Assembly (NCBI GenBank): GCA_963752695.1
Contig: CAVVZB010000003.1
Location: 62,001-126,000, forward strand
Length of the DNA: 64,000 nt
Origin: Bog-113 sp963752695
GTDB taxonomy: Bacteria > Acidobacteriota > Terriglobia > Bryobacterales > Bryobacteraceae
Reading direction: 5' to 3'
How positions within the stretch are numbered: the first letter of the stretch is position 1; the number at the start of each line of letters is the position of its first letter. A program made the position numbers and the translations under genes. The notes beneath the pieces are model-generated. The model worked only from the letters and a program-made list of their open reading frames with translations. It searched no databases and had not been told where the DNA came from. Below, piece by piece: positions 35,067-43,555 of this stretch.

Positions 35067-36116
35067 TTACTTGATCTGAACGAGTTGGTCCGACTCTTTA
35101 GCTTCGACTGGAGCGGTTTCCAATGAAGCGGTAAGCGTCTGGGGAGCGCGCCAGAAATCCATGTAAGAAGTGTAGTGGACACAGGCGATGGTGCATTTTG
35201 GCGCGCAGCCTTTTACAGTCAGGAATTCCCGCCGGATATCCGCCACCGTGTAACGCTCCAACGGAATCGCCGGATAGCCGCGTTGCTGGGAACAGTAGTG
35301 CACCAGGCCTTCTTCGCAGACGTAGAGGTAACGCGCACCCGCCCGGCACTTCCAATCGTTCTCCACTCCCTTGGCGATGTTGTCCTGGAAATAGTTCAGG
35401 CGTGCGTAGTTCTGCTTGCCCAGATTTTTCACTTGCCGGTAAATGCTTTGTTCTTCTTCGGTGAGTGGCTGCAGTTGACCTTCATGATCGTGAATAATGC
35501 CGACCGTTGAAGAGAAGCCCAGTTCAACAGCCCGTTTTGCGACCACCAGCGCGTCGGCTGGCTGCTTAATTCCGCCACCCACCACGGAGTTGATGTTGAC
35601 GTGAAACTCTGCGTGCTCGGCCAGCATTTTAAGGCGCGGATCCAGTGTCTTCAGGCTTTTCTTCGAAACCTGATCCGGCTGGATATTGTCGATGCTGATC
35701 TGCATGTGATCCAAACCAGCGTCGTTCAGGCGACGGATGCGATCCGCGTTGAGCAGAAAGCCATTCGTAATCATGCCGGCGATTTTGCCGTGGTGACGGA
35801 TGCGAGCGATCAACGCGTCCAAATCGGGATGGAGAAGCGGCTCGCCGCCGCTAAAAGAAATGATCGAAGTCCCGAGCGCGGCTAGTTGATCGATACGCGC
35901 CAGCATCTGATCTGTCGGCACCGGCTTTGAAAAGTCGTCGTACTCGTTGCAGTACTCGCAGGCCAGATTACATCGCCGGGTGGGAATGATGTGCGCCAGA
36001 ACCGGGTGATCCGTCGAACGCACCCCGTTCAGCACCATGGCCCATTCGCGCATCCGGCGCAGCCCAGCCTTGCCGTCTCGCCTCAGGCGGAATAAAAGTG
36101 CGGGCGACGTCTGCAC
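35067..36116 (-). CDS. Radical SAM protein with SPASM-like cysteine cluster
   Basis: A 349-residue radical SAM enzyme. The 4Fe-4S motif CNLACEYC is at about residues 49-56 (HIIPTRRCNLACEYCNEYDD), with the SAM-binding GGEP motif (SFSGGEPLLHPDLDAL) and a TNGFLL strand. The C-terminal part has five or more cysteines (CRAG, VCEEG, YCSQQ, GCAPKC, ACVH) in a SPASM/Twitch-like arrangement for auxiliary clusters. The substrate is unknown; no RiPP-like precursor is visible beside it. GTG at 36116 follows the upstream gene's TAG by one base, so the two are coupled. Confidence 0.85.
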   Translation of the reverse strand: MQTSPALLFRLRRDGKAGLRRMREWAMVLNGVRSTDHPVLAHIIPTRRCNLACEYCNEYDDFSKPVPTDQMLARIDQLAALGTSIISFSGGEPLLHPDLDALIARIRHHGKIAGMITNGFLLNADRIRRLNDAGLDHMQISIDNIQPDQVSKKSLKTLDPRLKMLAEHAEFHVNINSVVGGGIKQPADALVVAKRAVELGFSSTVGIIHDHEGQLQPLTEEEQSIYRQVKNLGKQNYARLNYFQDNIAKGVENDWKCRAGARYLYVCEEGLVHYCSQQRGYPAIPLERYTVADIRREFLTVKGCAPKCTIACVHYTSYMDFWRAPQTLTASLETAPVEAKESDQLVQIK

Positions 36117-36117
36117 T

Positions 36118-36603
36118 CTACTGTTTAACCATTAGGAGAGTTTGGTTAGTCTCCCCACGGGAACTAGTCAGGTGCCGAGCAACCTGAAACGTCTTGCTGT
36201 CGGGGGAAAGTGTCCAACGCTCTTTGTACGTCACGGTGTTTCCTCGGCGTTGGCCGGAGAAGTCGACGATCAAGGTGCTCCCCTCCCAATGTCCCGACGT
36301 GTTCATCGCGTTTCCTAAAATGTCGTTATTCTGAGACGAGCCGTCAAGCGGAATATGGATTGTGACATCCTGGCCGTCGCGATTCCTGTTTACAACCACT
36401 TCATTTTCCTGCTCGGTAATGCGGTCTGTAATGGCCGCAACTTTTGGGAGCATACCGAAGTCACTATGGCTGGAATCCATTTTCCAGGTTCCTGTAAAGC
36501 TAGGGTGAGACGCGGCCGATACGTTCATTAAGCATGCGAGGGCAGCCAGGATCAGAAACCGGGCACCACTTTTCGGACGTCTAATAATCCATTGCTCCCA
36601 CAT
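36118..36603 (-). CDS. Hypothetical exported lipocalin-like protein
   Basis: The 161-residue product has a basic N-terminus and a signal peptide (FLILAALACLMNVSAASH). The mature part opens with FTGTWKMDSSHSDFG and has alternating beta strands (VTIHIPLDGSSQNNDILGN, HWEGSTLIVDFSGQRRG, VTYKERWTLSPDSKTF), a pattern of a small beta-barrel (lipocalin-like) family common in Acidobacteriota. The function is unknown. It is upstream of, and coupled to, the radical SAM gene, so its product could be a partner, but nothing in the sequence proves this. Confidence 0.7.
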   Translation of the reverse strand: MWEQWIIRRPKSGARFLILAALACLMNVSAASHPSFTGTWKMDSSHSDFGMLPKVAAITDRITEQENEVVVNRNRDGQDVTIHIPLDGSSQNNDILGNAMNTSGHWEGSTLIVDFSGQRRGNTVTYKERWTLSPDSKTFQVARHLTSSRGETNQTLLMVKQ

Positions 36604-36639
36604 GCTTAGATTCTACCGTTTCTGTTGCGAAATTGCCTC

Positions 36640-36669
36640 TTGCCGGAATAGGATTAACGCGGCTATACT
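36640..36669 (+). promoter_or_regulatory. Candidate sigma-70 promoter
   Basis: TTGCCG (36640-36645) and TATACT (36664-36669) are 18 bases apart. The predicted start near 36676 leaves a 20-base leader before the ATG at 36696. It serves the small hypothetical gene and lies in the region divergent from the lipocalin-like gene. Confidence 0.45.
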
Positions 36670-36695
36670 TTGCTTTTTGTAACGAAAGTTCGCAA

Positions 36696-36974
36696 ATGAC
36701 GGCTCACGACGAATCTGACCCTTTAGCTCCGCAGCGCGAGGCCGCCTTTTTCTACGGGCTGTTCCTCCGCGGTCATTCTCTGGACGCTCTTCGCCAGGAC
36801 ATCGACATCTCGCCCAAGGTTCGCGAGAAGTGGCGGCGCGCCAAAGATTTCCAGGCCGAATTCCTCTCCGATCTGGAACGCGTGTATGCCTTTCGGAAAC
36901 GTGTGTTGGTGGTCTTCGAGGCCTTGGTGCACACCGAGTTGATTAACGCTCAGCAGCGCGCGCGGCTGCAATAA
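36696..36974 (+). CDS. Small hypothetical cytoplasmic protein
   Basis: A 92-residue, mostly helical protein without signal or membrane segment. Its middle (AAFFYGLFLRGHSLDALRQD, SPKVREKWRRAKDFQAEF) looks like a short helical bundle that could be DNA- or protein-binding. I do not recognise the family. The start at ATG 36696 follows a plausible promoter; an upstream in-frame start at 36633 would include the promoter and is rejected. It overlaps the convergent amidotransferase gene by 32 bases. Confidence 0.6.
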   Translation: MTAHDESDPLAPQREAAFFYGLFLRGHSLDALRQDIDISPKVREKWRRAKDFQAEFLSDLERVYAFRKRVLVVFEALVHTELINAQQRARLQ

Positions 36975-37620
36975 GTCCCTCAAACAGCCGGCGCTGCACC
37001 GCATCGGTCATCGCCATGTTTTCGGGATGCCACTGCACGGCGACTGCAAAATCCCGCCCCTTGTGTTCCAGCCCCTCGATGGTTCCATCTTCCGCCCGCG
37101 CACTGATCGACAAGTGTGCGCCTACCGCGTCTACGGCTTGATGATGGCGGGAGTTTACCCGCACCTCGGTCACCCCGAGCAATTGTGCTAAACAACTCGT
37201 TGGGTCTACCTGGATTGAATGATGCGACTGCGCTTTATCCCCGGACGGCTGCCTGTGCCCGTCAACGTGCTGATGAAGCGTACCGCCTTCTGCCACATTG
37301 AACAGCTGTAAACCCCGGCAGATTGCGAGCAGCGGCAGGTTTAGCCGCAAAGCCTCGCGAAGCATTTCCAGTTCTAACCGGTCGCGCGCGCGATCAGGCT
37401 CTTCTGTTTCCTCATGCTGGGCTTGGCCGTAGAGGGCGGGATCGACGTCTACGCCGCCGCTGATCACTATGGCGTCAAAGTCCCGAGCCGATGCGCCGCT
37501 CGCGGGCGTCACCGCAATCGGCTCCCCACCCGCCGCTTCGATCGCCTGCAAGTATGCGCCGACTTCGTAGCTCTCATCATGCGTCACGGCCACGCGTGGC
37601 CGCTGAAACTCACCAATCAT
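36943..37620 (-). CDS. Class I glutamine amidotransferase, gamma-glutamyl-GABA hydrolase type (peptidase C26)
   Basis: The 225-residue product has the class I amidotransferase fold: the family loop FDAIVISGGVDVDPALYGQ, the nucleophile elbow LLAICRGLQLFNVAEGGTLH (catalytic Cys) and the catalytic His in VAVQWHPENM. Members of this family hydrolyse gamma-glutamyl-gamma-aminobutyrate (PuuD) or related gamma-glutamyl amides. No other putrescine-utilisation gene is nearby, so the exact substrate is open. ATG at 37620 overlaps the mgtC stop (ATGA). Confidence 0.88.
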   Translation of the reverse strand: MIGEFQRPRVAVTHDESYEVGAYLQAIEAAGGEPIAVTPASGASARDFDAIVISGGVDVDPALYGQAQHEETEEPDRARDRLELEMLREALRLNLPLLAICRGLQLFNVAEGGTLHQHVDGHRQPSGDKAQSHHSIQVDPTSCLAQLLGVTEVRVNSRHHQAVDAVGAHLSISARAEDGTIEGLEHKGRDFAVAVQWHPENMAMTDAVQRRLFEGLIAAARAAER

Positions 37621-38081
37621 TCGTGTTTGTTCCCTCCCAACCGAAGCTTGAGCGGAATTAGGAAATGCAAGGTGACGAGGTTAAGGACCGCTAGTAGCAC
37701 CGCGATTTCGTAGCGGCCGATGGCTACAGCCGCGCCCACTGCGCCAGTGTTCCAAAGGCTGGCCGCAGTTGCGGTGCCCCGCACACTCCCGGCGTCCTTG
37801 AGGATCGCACCGCCGCCCACAAACCCGATGCCCGTGATTAAACCCTGCAGTACGCGGGAAACCGCCGCAGTGTCTGCTGGCGCCGTGCCATCCCCGGCGG
37901 CGATGGCTTGCGCAACCAATATAAATCCACAACTGGCCATCGCGACGATGGGAAAAGTTCGCACTCCCGCGCTATGCGCTTCCCGCTCGCGTTCCCAGCC
38001 TAAAGGCAACGAGATCAGATAGGCGAGCCCAATTTTCTCGATGTTGATCCACAGATAGTGCCAGTTCCAGGTCGGGTCCAT
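37617..38081 (-). CDS. MgtC/SapB-family membrane protein
   Basis: The 154-residue protein comprises the hydrophobic MgtC/SapB domain only: LAYLISLPLGWEREREAHSA, RTFPIVAMASCGFILVAQAI, LQGLITGIGFVGGGAILKDA and VRGTATAASLWNTGAVGAAV. It lacks the C-terminal cytoplasmic domain of virulence-associated MgtC. Proteins of this family affect magnesium homeostasis or the F-ATPase; the role here is unknown. It is coupled to the amidotransferase gene by ATGA and its start faces the QueT/YhhQ gene across a very short divergent spacer. Confidence 0.9.
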   Translation of the reverse strand: MDPTWNWHYLWINIEKIGLAYLISLPLGWEREREAHSAGVRTFPIVAMASCGFILVAQAIAAGDGTAPADTAAVSRVLQGLITGIGFVGGGAILKDAGSVRGTATAASLWNTGAVGAAVAIGRYEIAVLLAVLNLVTLHFLIPLKLRLGGNKHE

Positions 38082-38088
38082 TCGTCTC

Positions 38089-38805
38089 GTGGTACTCTAC
38101 CGCAAACTTCCGACTATGCAGGCTTCCACTGTCCCACAGCACTACAAGCATCTCGATTTACTGATCCACATCTTTGTTGTCGTGCTTCTGGTCTCCAATC
38201 TGGTCGCCTCTAAGATCACGCAGATCGGCCCACTGACTTTCAGCGGTGCGCAAATGTTGTTCCCGATCACTTACATATTCGGCGACATCTTCACCGAAGT
38301 GTATGGCTATGCTGCATCCCGCCGGGCCATCTGGATCGGCTTTCTCGCGTCAGCTTTGCTCGCCTTGCTTGGGCTTTTTGCGGTATCGCTTCCGCCCGCG
38401 CCCAGCTTCCATAATCAGCAAGCGTACGCAACCATCTTCGGTGTGGTTCCCCGTGTGATCGCATCCAGTTTGATCGCCTATTGGGCTGGCGAGTTCGCCA
38501 ATTCATTTACCATGGCCAAACTAAAGATATGGACCGGCGGCAAACATCTCTGGACCCGGACAATTGGTTCCACGATCGTGGGCCAGGGGATCGACACCAT
38601 CCTGGTGATCACCCTATTGTTTGCAGGGACGCTTCCCATTCCCACCATCGTCAATCTGATCGTCTCCGGGTACGTTTTCAAAGTCGTCTACGAAGTATTA
38701 GCCACCCCATTGACGTACAAAATTGTGGGCTTCCTGAAACGCAGCGAAGGCGTGGACGCCTTCGACCGGCAGACCGATTTCAATCCTTTCCGAGCCCGCG
38801 GATAA
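38089..38805 (+). CDS. Queuosine precursor transporter (YhhQ/VUT family)
   Basis: The 238-residue membrane protein has about six helices. Family stretches are LVSNLVASKITQIGPLTFSG, FPITYIFGDIFTEVYGYAAS, YWAGEFANSFTMAKLKIWTG and LWTRTIGSTIVGQGIDTILV. YhhQ/QueT-type transporters import queuosine precursors such as preQ0/preQ1. The frame opens at GTG 38089, but ATG 38116 (229 residues) may be the real start because the divergent mgtC start is only eight bases from the GTG. hemB follows after nine bases. Confidence 0.9.
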   Translation: MVLYRKLPTMQASTVPQHYKHLDLLIHIFVVVLLVSNLVASKITQIGPLTFSGAQMLFPITYIFGDIFTEVYGYAASRRAIWIGFLASALLALLGLFAVSLPPAPSFHNQQAYATIFGVVPRVIASSLIAYWAGEFANSFTMAKLKIWTGGKHLWTRTIGSTIVGQGIDTILVITLLFAGTLPIPTIVNLIVSGYVFKVVYEVLATPLTYKIVGFLKRSEGVDAFDRQTDFNPFRARG

Positions 38806-38813
38806 TTGGATCA

Positions 38814-39785
38814 GTGCCTTTCCCCATTCACCGCAGCCGCCGATTGCGCTCGAGCGAGCCGATGCGCGCTCTGGTCCGTGAGACCCACCTCAATCCCGCC
38901 CAGTTCATTCAGCCGTTATTCATTTGCCCGGGCGAGAATGTCCGCCGCGAAATCGGTTCCATGCCCGGGAACTTTCAGCTTTCCATCGACGAATTCGTGC
39001 GCGAGTGTGAGCAAGTGCGTGCTCTCGGCATCGGTGGCGTCATGCTATTCGGGCTTCCGGAATCGAAAGATGACCGCGCGTCTGGCGCTTACGATCCGGA
39101 CGGGATTGTCCAACAGGCGTTGCGCGCCGCGAAAGCAGCCGTCGCCGGCCTTCTGCTGATTACCGATGTCTGCAACTGCGAATACACCAGCCATGGCCAT
39201 TGCGGGCTGGTGGTCAATGGAGATGTTGACAACGACGTTACCTTGGATTGGCTGAGCCGTTCCGCCGTTTCCCATGCAGCCGCGGGAGCGGATATTGTCG
39301 CGCCTTCGGACATGATGGATGGGCGGGTGGGCGCAATTCGCGCGGCCCTTGACTCGGCTGGATTCGCGGGTACTCCGATCCTGTCGTATGCCGCTAAATT
39401 TGCCTCCGCTTTTTACGGTCCCTTCCGCGAGGCGGCCGACTCCGCCCCTCAATTTGGCGACCGGCGCACCTACCAGATGGACCCGGCCAACTCTCGAGAA
39501 GCTATGCGCGAGATTGCTCAGGACATCGAAGAAGGCGCCGATATGATCATGGTCAAGCCGGCCCTCTCTTACCTCGACCTGATTCGCCAAGCCCGCGACC
39601 GTTTCGATGTCCCTATTGCGGCCTATCAAGTAAGCGGGGAGTACTCGATGATCGTGGCTGCCGCTCGCAATGGCTGGATCGATCACGACCGCGCCATGCT
39701 GGAAACGCTGACTTCGATTCGGCGGGCAGGCGCCGACATGATCCTTACCTATTTCGCCAAACCCGCCGCGCGGCTTCTAGCATGA
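38814..39785 (+). CDS. hemB: Delta-aminolevulinic acid dehydratase (porphobilinogen synthase) HemB
   Basis: HemB condenses two aminolevulinate molecules to porphobilinogen in heme/tetrapyrrole synthesis. I chose GTG 38814 (323 residues) because the family N-terminus RSRRLRSSEPMRALVRET then begins at residue 7. The zinc-site motif is DVCNCEYTSHGHCG, and the metal/active-site loop is YAAKFASAFYGPFREAADS. The Schiff-base lysine is in MIMVKPALSYLD and the end is typical (YQVSGEYSMIVAAARNGWID). The three cysteines mark it as zinc-dependent. It sits behind the YhhQ gene, probably co-transcribed. Confidence 0.95.
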   Translation: MPFPIHRSRRLRSSEPMRALVRETHLNPAQFIQPLFICPGENVRREIGSMPGNFQLSIDEFVRECEQVRALGIGGVMLFGLPESKDDRASGAYDPDGIVQQALRAAKAAVAGLLLITDVCNCEYTSHGHCGLVVNGDVDNDVTLDWLSRSAVSHAAAGADIVAPSDMMDGRVGAIRAALDSAGFAGTPILSYAAKFASAFYGPFREAADSAPQFGDRRTYQMDPANSREAMREIAQDIEEGADMIMVKPALSYLDLIRQARDRFDVPIAAYQVSGEYSMIVAAARNGWIDHDRAMLETLTSIRRAGADMILTYFAKPAARLLA

Positions 39786-39817
39786 CGATTTGGTAAGCTG
39801 AAGATCTCCAGCCAGAT

Positions 39818-39893
<76 letters not shown>

Positions 39894-40030
39894 TTTCTCG
39901 TTCGAGTGTTTCATTTTATCTACACTGCCTTCTATTTTTGTTTCGTGCGGTATATGGTTGAAATCAAAGCGCTTAGCTCCACGGCAGCCGTTAGATGCGC
40001 TGAAACACTGCTCGTTTTTGTGCCATACTG

Positions 40031-41473
40031 ATGGCAGAAACGGCTAATCCTGCGATGTCCCAGTTGAACGAGGCAATCGCTCGTTATCATAAAATCCTAG
40101 AATCCGAGCCTTATCGGGACCTGTTGTGGGCGAAAGACCTGCAGCAACAGATGGAAGCTGACGAGCTTTCTTCAGGCGGAAGGCTGCTCTGTCCCTTTCT
40201 GCGCCCCAATTTTGTCACCCAGCGGCAATATGACGCCTTGGTGAAGGCTGGGGAAGCGCTGCTTTCCGCTAACTATCGCATGCAGCAACTTGCATTGAAC
40301 TCGCCGCGGTTGCTTTCGAAATTGGAACTGCTGCCTGCCGAGAAGATGCTTGCGTCGATCGACCCCGGCTACAACATCCCGGAAGTCTCTTCCAATCTCG
40401 ACCTGCAGTTCAATAATGGATCTTTGCAAGTCACGCAGTACAGCGGTGACGCGCCGACTGGAGTGGCTTATACCGAGAACCTTGCCGACATTTTCTACGA
40501 TTCGCCTCCCGTCAAGGAGTTCCGCCGTAAATATAACCTGACTCGGGTCGGTGGCAAGAAGCCGTTTATGGCGGCTCTGTTGGAGGCCTACAACCAGTTC
40601 CATGCGCATCGTTCGGCCACTGCCTCGAATGGGACCGCCCCGTACGTCAACGGAAATGGAAACGGGAAGCACGCCGGCCGGTTGCCCAACATAGCGTTTC
40701 TGGAATTTCGCCAGAACGCTCGCAAGAGCGATTTTGAGTTATTTCGCGAGTACTTCCGCGGTCAGGGATTTCAGGCAGAGATCGTCTCGCCGGAGCAGCT
40801 CGATTACAAACATGGACGGCTCCGCAGCGGCGCTTTTGAAATCGATCTGGTGTATCGCCACTTCACCGTGCAGGAATTTCTGCAGCGCTTCGATTTAACT
40901 CATCCGCTCGTGCGAGCCTACCGCGATCTTAAAGTATGCGTGGTGAATAGTTTCCGATCCGAAATGGCGCACAAACGAGCCATGCTCGCGCTTCTTACGG
41001 ACGAGGCGCTGATCGCCAAGTTTCCGCCTGCCGAACGCAAGGCGGTTCACGACCATGTGCCGTGGACCCGTGTATTTACCGCAGGCAAAACCACTCATGG
41101 CGAGCAGCAGGTGGATCTGTTCGACTATGTTCGCGATCACCGGGAGCAACTCGCGCTCAAGCCGAATACCGATAGCACTGACGAGACAGTAGTCAACGGC
41201 TCGGAAGTCGATCAGGCTTCCTGGGAGCGCGCGATGCGTCAGGCCCAGCGTTCTCCACACGTGGTTCAAGAGCGTGTCGAACAGGAACGCTTTTTATTTC
41301 CGCTCATCAGCTATGGTCATCTCGAGTTTCGGGAAATGAATGTGGACGTGCATCCCCAGGCGTTCCTCGGGAAAGTTTCGGGCTGCTCCAGCTGGCTAAG
41401 TTCCGCGGGCGGTCGCGGCTTCTCCATCTCCTCCGGCATTACGCCCACCTTCATCATCGACGCCAAATCCTAG
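40031..41473 (+). CDS. Circularly permuted type 2 ATP-grasp-like protein with altered ATP loop
   Basis: The 480-residue product follows the pattern of permuted ATP-grasp proteins related to glutathionylspermidine synthase: FEIDLVYRHFTVQEFLQRFD, CVVNSFRSEMAHKRAMLALL, the HVPWTR block, SPHVVQERVEQERFLFPL and the C-terminal VDVHPQAFLGKVSG...SSGITPTFII. In active relatives known to me, 'LKPN' is followed by a Gly-rich ATP loop (about DDYGGKGV). Here it reads LALKPNTDSTDETVVNGSEV, so the loop is lost and ligase activity is doubtful. The 3' end overlaps rmuC by 78 bases. Confidence 0.75.
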   Translation: MAETANPAMSQLNEAIARYHKILESEPYRDLLWAKDLQQQMEADELSSGGRLLCPFLRPNFVTQRQYDALVKAGEALLSANYRMQQLALNSPRLLSKLELLPAEKMLASIDPGYNIPEVSSNLDLQFNNGSLQVTQYSGDAPTGVAYTENLADIFYDSPPVKEFRRKYNLTRVGGKKPFMAALLEAYNQFHAHRSATASNGTAPYVNGNGNGKHAGRLPNIAFLEFRQNARKSDFELFREYFRGQGFQAEIVSPEQLDYKHGRLRSGAFEIDLVYRHFTVQEFLQRFDLTHPLVRAYRDLKVCVVNSFRSEMAHKRAMLALLTDEALIAKFPPAERKAVHDHVPWTRVFTAGKTTHGEQQVDLFDYVRDHREQLALKPNTDSTDETVVNGSEVDQASWERAMRQAQRSPHVVQERVEQERFLFPLISYGHLEFREMNVDVHPQAFLGKVSGCSSWLSSAGGRGFSISSGITPTFIIDAKS

Positions 41474-42691
41474 CTCCCCGGTAAACGGGAGCGCCTCGGG
41501 AAGAGCGCCGGTGCCGGTGGTCGCGATTCCGAATTCTTCAAACTTCCGGGCGGTTGCCAGCAGCCGGGTTTCCATGCTGGTTCGGCCTTTGTCGTAAGCT
41601 TGTACGGCATTGCGCAGGGACTTCCCAACGGTTTCGTAATGGTCGGCAAACACCTTGACGCGATCGTAGAGTTGTGCGCCCAACCGGCGGATCTCTTGAG
41701 CATTGCGCGCCAACTGCTCCTGCTTCCATCCGTAAGCGACCGCCTTTAGCAGCGCGATCAGGGTGGTGGGAGTGGCGAGAATCACGTTGTTCTGAACGCC
41801 GTATTCCAGTAGCTCGTTATCAACCTGGAGCGCCGCGCTAAAGAAAATTTCTCCTGGCAGGAACGCCACGACGAACTCCGGAGAGCACTGCAGTTGCGCG
41901 GAGTAGGCTTTGCTTCCGAGCGATTTCAGATGTCCGCGAATTTGCCTGGCGTGCTCTTCAAGTTTCACGCGGCGCGCGGCCTCGTCAGTAAGTTCGCAGG
42001 CGGCCAAGTATGCGGTCAGCGGCACCTTGGAATCAACTACAATCTGCTTCTCATTCGGAAGTTGGATGATCAGATCGGGCCGCAGCCGGGTTTCTCCGCC
42101 GACAAGATTCGGCTGCTCGGCAAAATCGCAGTAGGCGATCATGCCGGCCAGTTCGACGACGCGGCGCAGTTGAATCTCACCCCAGCGGCCGCGTGCTGTC
42201 GGGCTCGCGAGCGCGTTTCCGAGCTTCCGCGTCTCGGTTTCGAGCATCTTCACTTGCGAACTCAGGACCGAATAAGCGCCTAAGCGATCGGCCTCTACCT
42301 GGGTGACATGCTGCTCCACTTTGTCGAGGGCTTGACGCAAGGGCTGGACCAATTCTTGAATGGCCTGCTGACGGCGGCCCAGGTCGTGGACAGAATCGCC
42401 CCTCAGCCTTTCAAACCGCTCCTGGGCGAGCTCCAGGAATTGCGTGCTGTTGTCACGGAGCACCTGCGACGACGCGGCGCGAAAAGCCTGGGCCATTTCT
42501 GTTCTGGCTGCTTCCACCGTGTCGTACCGGCCCCTCAATTCGGACAGCAGGGAATGCAGTTTGAGATTCTCTTCCCGCAGCGGCGCCACTTGCGCCACTT
42601 GTATATTTTGCGCGTTGATGCGCTCGCGAAGTATGAGGTAACAAACGGCTGCCCCCGCGGCCACCGCGAGTATGAACAGGACCGGATGCAC
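41396..42691 (-). CDS. rmuC: DNA recombination protein RmuC
   Basis: RmuC limits DNA inversions at repeats and has a predicted nuclease fold. I start at GTG 42691, five bases from the stop of the preceding gene, giving 431 residues. An N-terminal membrane helix is present (VLFILAVAAGAAVCYLIL), then long coiled coils (LREENLKLHSLLSELRGRYD). The PD-(D/E)xK-like core follows (RGRWGEIQLRRVVELAGM, LRPDLIIQLPNEKQIVVDSK). The conserved distal block is NVILATPTTLIALLKAVAYG. The final ~25 residues are antisense to the ATP-grasp gene and look like a read-on extension. Confidence 0.92.
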   Translation of the reverse strand: MHPVLFILAVAAGAAVCYLILRERINAQNIQVAQVAPLREENLKLHSLLSELRGRYDTVEAARTEMAQAFRAASSQVLRDNSTQFLELAQERFERLRGDSVHDLGRRQQAIQELVQPLRQALDKVEQHVTQVEADRLGAYSVLSSQVKMLETETRKLGNALASPTARGRWGEIQLRRVVELAGMIAYCDFAEQPNLVGGETRLRPDLIIQLPNEKQIVVDSKVPLTAYLAACELTDEAARRVKLEEHARQIRGHLKSLGSKAYSAQLQCSPEFVVAFLPGEIFFSAALQVDNELLEYGVQNNVILATPTTLIALLKAVAYGWKQEQLARNAQEIRRLGAQLYDRVKVFADHYETVGKSLRNAVQAYDKGRTSMETRLLATARKFEEFGIATTGTGALPEALPFTGELGFGVDDEGGRNAGGDGEAATARGT

Positions 42692-42695
42692 CGCC

Positions 42696-43544
42696 TTAAG
42701 TATCGCGCAAGCGCCACTCCACAAGCGCTCGCAAGTTGGCGACGCCGGCGGTATAGCGCGCGTCAGCGACAGTGAACGCAATGACGTCGTCCAGCCACTC
42801 GTGCCAGACACCATCGGGATCGTGCGACGCGACCGTCAAAGTATATTCGCCGGGGCATAAATCGCACGAGAATTCGAACGTTAGCTCGATCTCGTCATGA
42901 GCTGCGCGCGGCCCGAATCGCAGCTCTTCTAGCCCGGTATTGGTGCCATATACGCTCAGCCCGATGCGTGTACGGATGAGGATGCCGATCACCGGGTCGG
43001 CCACTGGCTCGAGGAAGTCTACAACCACGCGAATGGCGGCTCGCTCGCCAGTCTTCCAGCCACCGACGTGTCCTCCCGCTGCATCCAGAAGTTCCACCGA
43101 GCGAATCCGGGCGCGTCCGTCTCCGGCCGTCAAGGCTGCTGTCATGGGAGCGTGCACATCCTGCTGCTCCAGCCGCCAAGCTTCCAGAACGTATTTGTTC
43201 CAAAGACCCAGGACTTCGGTTGGGTCGCCTTGCGCTCGGACGCGGCCGTTCTCAATCCACCAGACCTCATCGCAAAGTTCGGCGAGCAGATCTTCCCGAT
43301 AGGTGGCGAGCAGGATGGTGGCGCCTTCGTGACGGGAAGCCACTAACTCGCGCCGGGAGCGGAGGCGCGATAGCGGGTCCAGCAAGTCAAGTGAGTAGTC
43401 GACGATGAGATCGCTCGAGTCGCCATCCTTTGCTAGGGTTTGCAGGTGCGCCGAAATGGCTTCGGCATCCTCGCCGATAAAGCCCACAATAGCCCGCGGC
43501 GGCACGGGTTTCCCGAATACGGCAATACCCTTCGTTGTGTTCAT
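42696..43544 (-). CDS. Wzt-like ABC protein: degenerate ATPase with Wzt C-terminal domain
   Basis: The 282-residue product has two parts. Residues 1-~125 look like the last part of an ABC ATPase domain: LDLLDPLSRLRSRREL, then ATILLATYREDLLAELCDEV and WWIENGRVRAQGDPTEVL, equivalent to the H-loop/D-loop end of Wzt. No Walker A (GxxGxGKS/T) or LSGGQ signature is present; the start reads GIAVFGKPVPPRAIVGFIGE. The H-loop His is replaced by Tyr. Residues ~140-275 are a Wzt-type polysaccharide-binding beta sandwich (GDGRARIRSVELLDAAGGHV, DPVIGILIRTRIGLSVYGTN). It may be a carrier-binding protein rather than an ATPase. No wzm permease is adjacent. Confidence 0.75.
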   Translation of the reverse strand: MNTTKGIAVFGKPVPPRAIVGFIGEDAEAISAHLQTLAKDGDSSDLIVDYSLDLLDPLSRLRSRRELVASRHEGATILLATYREDLLAELCDEVWWIENGRVRAQGDPTEVLGLWNKYVLEAWRLEQQDVHAPMTAALTAGDGRARIRSVELLDAAGGHVGGWKTGERAAIRVVVDFLEPVADPVIGILIRTRIGLSVYGTNTGLEELRFGPRAAHDEIELTFEFSCDLCPGEYTLTVASHDPDGVWHEWLDDVIAFTVADARYTAGVANLRALVEWRLRDT

Positions 43545-43555
43545 GTAAGCGGCGG

